Part shown: one piece after another, positions 60,071 through 64,000 of the stretch
Position numbering within the stretch: the first letter of the stretch is position 1
Layout of the letters: every line of letters starts with the position of its first letter
Assembly (NCBI GenBank): GCA_003987775.1
Contig: RXJD01000042.1
Coordinates: 1 to 64,000 of the forward strand
DNA length: 64,000 bases
Direction: 5' to 3'
Source of the DNA: Mycobacterium sp.
GTDB lineage: Bacteria > Actinomycetota > Actinomycetes > Mycobacteriales > Mycobacteriaceae
Position numbers and translations under genes: made by a program
Notes under the pieces: generated by a model
Told to the model about the DNA's origin: nothing
Seen by the model: the letters and a program-made list of their open reading frames with translations, nothing else
The model's database searches: none

Positions 60071-60604
60071 TCATCGCGTGACTCCCAGTTCCTGCAGAGT
60101 GAGCCGCAGCGCGCGCACGGCATAGTGCAGGCGCGACTTCACGGTTCCCTCTGCGATTTTCAAATCTGCCGCAATCTGGGCGGTGGTCCAGCCACGGTAG
60201 TACGACCGCTCGATCACGGCGCGGTGCTCGACCGACAGCTGGGCCATCGCCTCGGCGATCAGCAGCCGGTCCAGCGCCGCATTGACCTCGTCCGGCGTGG
60301 ACTGTTCCGGCGTGCCCTCTTCGTCGATCGAGCCGACGACGTTGCGGTACCGGGCGCTGCGGCGATCGTCGATGATCATGTTGCGGGCAACGGTGAACAA
60401 CCATGCCCGCGCCGAGCGCTCGGTATCGCCGATGACCTCCGGATGCTGCCAGGCCCGCAGCAGCGTCTCCTGGACGACGTCCTCGGCTTGACTGGCGTCT
60501 CCGGTCAATCGCAACGCATACCGCCACAACACCGCAGCGTGTTCGTCATAGAGCGCTTTCATCAGAGCGGCCTCAGCAGCCCCGGTGCCGGCCACACGAG
60601 CCAC
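60071..60604 (-). CDS. sigL: ECF sigma factor SigL
   Basis: A 177-residue ECF factor: region 2 (DEHAAVLWRYALRLTGDASQ, VVQETLLRAWQHPEV, ARNMIIDDRRSARY) and region 4 (LSVEHRAVIERSYYRGWTTA, IAEGTVKSRLHYAVRALR). It is upstream of rslA by 31 bases. SigL is known to control polyketide synthase and cell-envelope genes. 39 bases after the map stop. Confidence 0.93.
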   Translation of the reverse strand: MARVAGTGAAEAALMKALYDEHAAVLWRYALRLTGDASQAEDVVQETLLRAWQHPEVIGDTERSARAWLFTVARNMIIDDRRSARYRNVVGSIDEEGTPEQSTPDEVNAALDRLLIAEAMAQLSVEHRAVIERSYYRGWTTAQIAADLKIAEGTVKSRLHYAVRALRLTLQELGVTR

Positions 60605-60643
60605 CTGATCACCTCCCGCTACTCACACGAGTCAAGAAGGCGG

Positions 60644-61447
60644 TTAGTTCAAAAGCGTAAGAACACGCGGGCCATCTTCTGTCACGGCCACGGTGTGCTC
60701 CCAGTGCGCGGCGCGGGAGCCGTCGACGGTGGTGACCGTCCACTTGTCGTCGAGGACGACGGTCTTTCCAGTTCCCAGCGTCAGCATCGGCTCGATGGCC
60801 AGCACCGAGCCCACCGCCAGCGCGGGACCCCGCCCGGGCGCTCCCTCGTTGGGCAGGAAAGGATCCATGTGCATCTGCCGGCCGATACCGTGGCCGCCGT
60901 AACCTTCGACGATGCCGAATGCGCGGTCGTAGCGGGCCGCGGCGGCATGGGTACCGGTTTCGATGGCATGCGCGACGTCGGTCAGCCGGTTACCGACGAC
61001 CATCGCGGCGATTCCGGCCTCCAGCGATTCCCTGGTCGCCTGCGACAACGCCGCGTCGGCGGGGATCAGGTCGCCGACGCCGAATGTGACTGCCGCGTCG
61101 CCGTGCCAGCCGTCCAGCACCGCCCCGCAGTCGATCGACACCAGGTCGCCCGGTACCAGAACCTCGGCAGCGGACGGGATGCCATGCACGACACGGTCAT
61201 TCACGGACGAACAGATAGACGCCGGGTAGCCGTGGTAGCCGAGGAACGACGGGATGGCGCCGGCTTCGCGTATCACCGACTCGGCGATCTCGTCGAGACT
61301 CAGCGTGGAGACACCCGCTACCGCAGCCGCTTGAACGGCCTTCAGCGCGGCGGCGACAACAGCGCCGGCCGCGGCCATCGCATCGAGCTCACCGGCGGTC
61401 CGCTGCGGTACCACTTTGCGGCCCCGCAGCCGTGCCAGGGCGCCCAC
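60644..61447 (-). CDS. map: Methionine aminopeptidase (type I)
   Basis: A 267-residue metallopeptidase removing N-terminal Met. Metal ligands are visible in [19 protein letters not shown] (two Asp), [11 protein letters not shown] (His), IEPMLTLG (Glu) and [11 protein letters not shown] (Glu). Starts with GTG at 61447, two bases after the adk stop. The short N-terminus is of the MapA type; a longer MapB usually exists elsewhere. Confidence 0.96.
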   Translation of the reverse strand: MGALARLRGRKVVPQRTAGELDAMAAAGAVVAAALKAVQAAAVAGVSTLSLDEIAESVIREAGAIPSFLGYHGYPASICSSVNDRVVHGIPSAAEVLVPGDLVSIDCGAVLDGWHGDAAVTFGVGDLIPADAALSQATRESLEAGIAAMVVGNRLTDVAHAIETGTHAAAARYDRAFGIVEGYGGHGIGRQMHMDPFLPNEGAPGRGPALAVGSVLAIEPMLTLGTGKTVVLDDKWTVTTVDGSRAAHWEHTVAVTEDGPRVLTLLN

Positions 61448-61449
61448 GA

Positions 61450-61995
61450 TTACTTGCCGAGAGCTTGGAGCGCGCGGGCGAACACCTCATCCAAGCTACC
61501 GACGGCGTCGACAGTCTTCAGCTCGTCGCTGTAGTAGTCCAACAACGGGGCGGTCTCTTCCCGGTACACCTTCATCCGGTTGCGGATGACCTCTTCGGTG
61601 TCGTCGGCGCGGCCACGGCCCGTCAGCCGGGTCAGCAGCTCGTCCTCGGAGACCCGGAATTCCACCACCGCGTCGATGTCGGTGCCGCGGCGCTCCAGCA
61701 TCTCGTGCAGCGCCTTGGCCTGTTCCACCGATCGCGGGTACCCGTCGAGGATGAAGCCGTTCGCGGCGTCCGGGTCATTGAGCCGGTCGTCGACGAGTTC
61801 GTTGGTCAGCGAGGACGGCACCAGGTCGCCGGCGTCCAGATAACGCTTGGCCTCCACGCCGAGCTTGGTGCCTTCTTGGATATTGCTGCGGAACAGTTCG
61901 CCGGTCGAGATGTGCGGAATCCCCAGCTTTTCGGCCAGCTTCTCTGCTTGCGTCCCCTTGCCCGCCCCAGGCGGTCCCAGCAATACCACTCTCAC
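61450..61995 (-). CDS. adk: Adenylate kinase
   Basis: A 181-residue short-form adenylate kinase with P-loop [13 protein letters not shown]-binding [12 protein letters not shown], and [13 protein letters not shown], and a minimal LID ([14 protein letters not shown]). Starts GTG at 61995, overlapping the secY stop as GTGA. Confidence 0.98.
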   Translation of the reverse strand: MRVVLLGPPGAGKGTQAEKLAEKLGIPHISTGELFRSNIQEGTKLGVEAKRYLDAGDLVPSSLTNELVDDRLNDPDAANGFILDGYPRSVEQAKALHEMLERRGTDIDAVVEFRVSEDELLTRLTGRGRADDTEEVIRNRMKVYREETAPLLDYYSDELKTVDAVGSLDEVFARALQALGK

Positions 61996-63317
61996 TTGAG
62001 GAACCCTTCATAGTTGCGCTGCATGAGCTGACTCTCGATCTGTTTGACCGTATCCAACCCGACGCCAATCATGATCAGAACCGCGGTACCCCCGAAGGGT
62101 AGATTCTGTATCCCGCCGCTGTTGCCGATCTGCAGGAACAGGTTGGGCAGCACGGAGATGACACCGAGGTAGATCGAGCCGGGCAGGGTGATCCGGCTCA
62201 GCACAAAGCGCAGATAATCGGCGGTCGGGCGCCCGGGACGAATGCCGGGAATGAAGCCGCCGAATTTCTTCATTTCATCGGCACGCTCATCGGGATTGAA
62301 CGTGATCGACACGTAGAAGTACGTGAAGAAGATGATCAACCCGAAATAGATGCTGATGTACACCGGGCTACTCGGGTCGGAAAGGTAGCTTCCGACGAAT
62401 TTGTCCCACCAACTGTGACCGCCACCGCCACTGCCACTGCGGACCAGCTGGGTGATCAGATTCGGAATGTAAATCAGCGAGGACGCGAAGATGACCGGGA
62501 TGACGCCGGCCTGGTTGACCTTCAGCGGGAGATAGGTCGAGGTGCCGCCGTACATCCGCCGGCCCACCATCCGCTTGGCGTACTGGACCGGGATGCGCCG
62601 CTGGCCCTGCTCGACGAACACCACGCCGACGATGATGACCAGCGCGGCCGCACAGACGGCCGCGAAGATCATGCCGCCCCGGCTCTGCAGGATCTGATTG
62701 CCCTCGGCGGGAATGCGGGCGGCGATGCCGACGAAGATCAGCAGCGACATGCCGTTGCCGATACCGCGCTCGGTGATCAGCTCGCCCATCCACATCACCA
62801 GTGCGGCGCCGGCCGTCATCACCAACACGATGACGATCTCGGAGAAGATGGTCTGGTTGGCCAGGATGTCCAGGGAGCAGCCCTGCAGCAGCCCGCCGTT
62901 GGCGGCCAGCGCCACGATGCTGGTGGCCTGCAGGACGGCCAGCGCGATCGCCAGGTAACGCGTGTACTGCGTCATCTTGGCCTGCCCGGCCTGGCCTTCC
63001 TTGCGCAGCTCTTCAAAACGCGGGATCACCACGGTGAGCAGCTGCACGATGATGCTCGCGGTGATGTAGGGCATCACCCCCACCGCGAAGACGGTGAGCT
63101 TCAGTAGCGCTCCGCCGGAGAACAGGTTGATCAGCGAGTAGATCTGACCGGCCTGGCCACCACTGGCTTCCTTGATGCACTGCTGCACGTTGGGGAAGTT
63201 CACGCCGGGTGAGGGCAGCGCGGCGCCGACGCGGTAGAGAACGACGATGCTCAGCGTGAAGAGGATCTTCCGTCTCAGGTCGGCTGTCCGCAGCGATGAG
63301 ATGAAAGCCGAAAGCAC
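61992..63317 (-). CDS. secY: Preprotein translocase subunit SecY
   Basis: A 441-residue channel protein with ten membrane helices, plug region [20 protein letters not shown], and cytoplasmic-loop signatures ([40 protein letters not shown]). GTG at 63317 with AGGAGG four bases upstream fixes the start. Heads secY-adk-map-sigL. Confidence 0.98.
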   Translation of the reverse strand: MLSAFISSLRTADLRRKILFTLSIVVLYRVGAALPSPGVNFPNVQQCIKEASGGQAGQIYSLINLFSGGALLKLTVFAVGVMPYITASIIVQLLTVVIPRFEELRKEGQAGQAKMTQYTRYLAIALAVLQATSIVALAANGGLLQGCSLDILANQTIFSEIVIVLVMTAGAALVMWMGELITERGIGNGMSLLIFVGIAARIPAEGNQILQSRGGMIFAAVCAAALVIIVGVVFVEQGQRRIPVQYAKRMVGRRMYGGTSTYLPLKVNQAGVIPVIFASSLIYIPNLITQLVRSGSGGGGHSWWDKFVGSYLSDPSSPVYISIYFGLIIFFTYFYVSITFNPDERADEMKKFGGFIPGIRPGRPTADYLRFVLSRITLPGSIYLGVISVLPNLFLQIGNSGGIQNLPFGGTAVLIMIGVGLDTVKQIESQLMQRNYEGFLK

Positions 63318-63680
63318 TCTTCCTCCTGCGCAGCCGAACTCTGGTCGCGGCATGCCAACCGGGACTGGCCGGCTGGTTCCAATGTCTGACGTTGTCTAGG
63401 TCTGATACTTCCTGGGTTCATCCCGCGTCACGTGCCCAACACCAGCAGGCCAGGACGTACGGCCTGCAAGATCCAAGCGCGTCAAACCGTGTACGAGACT
63501 AACAGCTGGTGCGCGCCGGTCCGTCCAGGGTGGCCTCCGCTTACCGAAGCGCGCCGGTTTCCGCGTGACGACGATGCACAGCGCAGCCGTGCGGAGGAGT
63601 CGCGCAATCCGACCGAAGCGTACAGTCTGGGTAGTTCGTTATATTTGCTAAGTATCAGATCGCACTTCGGGAGCAGGTAG
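63318..63680. other. Divergent intergenic region, secY and methyltransferase
   Basis: 363 bases without a gene. TCTGATACTT at 63401-63410 and its exact reverse complement AAGTATCAGA at 63650-63659 flank it. TATATT and TAAGTAT lie at 63640-63655, 20-40 bases before the methyltransferase ATG. No convincing secY -35/-10 pair was found, and no terminator. Confidence 0.5.
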
Positions 63681-64000
63681 ATGACCCAGACGGGCAGCGC
63701 ACGATATGAGGGCGACACCTGGGACCTGGCGTCCAGCGTCGGTCTGACGGCCACCATGGTCGCGGCGGCGCGTGCCGTGGCAGCCAGGGATCCGCACGGT
63801 GCAGGGGCGGTGGCCTCGGACTCGTTCGCCGAGCCACTGGTACGCGCGGTGGGCGTCGACTTCTTCTCCCGGCTGGCCAGCGGCGAGCTGGAACTGGCCG
63901 AACTCGACGAAGAAACGGCGACCGGCACCGTCCACTTCGCCAACGCGATGGCCGTGCGAACCCGGTTCTTCGACGACTTCTTCACCTCGGCCACGCAGGC
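63681..64000 (+). CDS. SAM-dependent methyltransferase, TIGR00027 type (partial)
   Basis: The first 106 residues are present; the gene runs off the window. [54 protein letters not shown] and [16 protein letters not shown] are typical of the expanded mycobacterial putative methyltransferase family (Rv0731c-like). ATG at 63681 follows GGGAG. The SAM-binding core is expected downstream. Substrate unknown; divergent from secY as in M. tuberculosis. Confidence 0.85.
   Translation, partial: MTQTGSARYEGDTWDLASSVGLTATMVAAARAVAARDPHGAGAVASDSFAEPLVRAVGVDFFSRLASGELELAELDEETATGTVHFANAMAVRTRFFDDFFTSATQ

Overview
The window is high-GC actinobacterial DNA and almost certainly comes from a mycobacterium. 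The evidence is a complete ESX-4 type VII secretion locus, a PE_PGRS gene, a groES-groEL1 operon whose chaperonin has a histidine-rich tail, EsxT/EsxU, tandem cutinases, SigL/RslA, F420-dependent luciferase-like oxidoreductases and many GTG starts with GTGA/ATGA overlaps. The species cannot be fixed from this sequence. The overall gene order (secY-adk-map, sigL, mmsA, rmlBC, infA-rpoA, ESX-4, glmM, glmS, gadB, alr, groESL) resembles what I recall for fast-growing mycobacteria; in M. tuberculosis I recall these genes lying in two distant blocks.

Layout. 0-6.5 kb is accessory: a WS/DGAT acyltransferase behind a palindromic operator, a Gly/Pro-rich secreted protein, a PucR-type regulator, an ECF42-type sigma factor coupled to a YCII/DGPF protein, an alpha/beta hydrolase and a divergent small secreted protein. 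6.5-13.7 kb is the block alr, hydrolase, tsaE, tsaB, rimI, tsaD, groES, groEL1 (minus strand) with a CIRCE operator. 13.7-16.9 kb is a PE_PGRS gene between alr and gadB. 17-24.3 kb is a minus-strand run glmS, two DUF4436-like paralogues, a rhomboid-like protein, the NAD(P)HX repair enzyme and gadB. 24.4-27.3 kb holds four plus-strand genes (DUF2510 membrane protein, a hydrolase-fold protein lacking its nucleophile, a SnoaL-like protein, an F420 oxidoreductase).

27.3-42.5 kb is the ESX-4 region with embedded housekeeping genes: a WXG-like pair, glmM, rpsI, rplM, esxT, esxU, an Rv3446c-type protein and eccC4 on minus, then eccD4-mycP4 on plus, eccB4 on minus and two cutinases on plus. 42.5-47.2 kb is the alpha operon (infA, rpmJ, rpsM, rpsK, rpsD, rpoA, rplQ, truA). 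47.4-50.8 kb holds two tandem F420 oxidoreductases and rmlB-rmlC for dTDP-rhamnose. 50.9-55.1 kb holds an LpqH-like lipoprotein and a minus-strand operon of methyltransferase, ECF sigma factor, Tat-exported Rieske protein, cupredoxin lipoprotein, Tat metallophosphoesterase and membrane protein. 55.2-58.8 kb is the valine-degradation operon mmsA-fadE9-mmsB. 58.8-63.3 kb is secY-adk-map-sigL-rslA-marR, and the window ends inside a TIGR00027-type methyltransferase.

The most interesting points are the sigma/Rieske/cupredoxin operon, which looks like an envelope redox or copper signalling unit; the WXG-like pair beside ESX-4; the 11-bp inverted repeat flanking the eccC4/eccD4 divergent promoter; a truA gene without a standard in-frame start; a 23-bp structured inverted repeat between rpsI and glmM; and the insertion of PE_PGRS between alr and gadB. 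No rRNA, tRNA, CRISPR array or insertion sequence was recognised.
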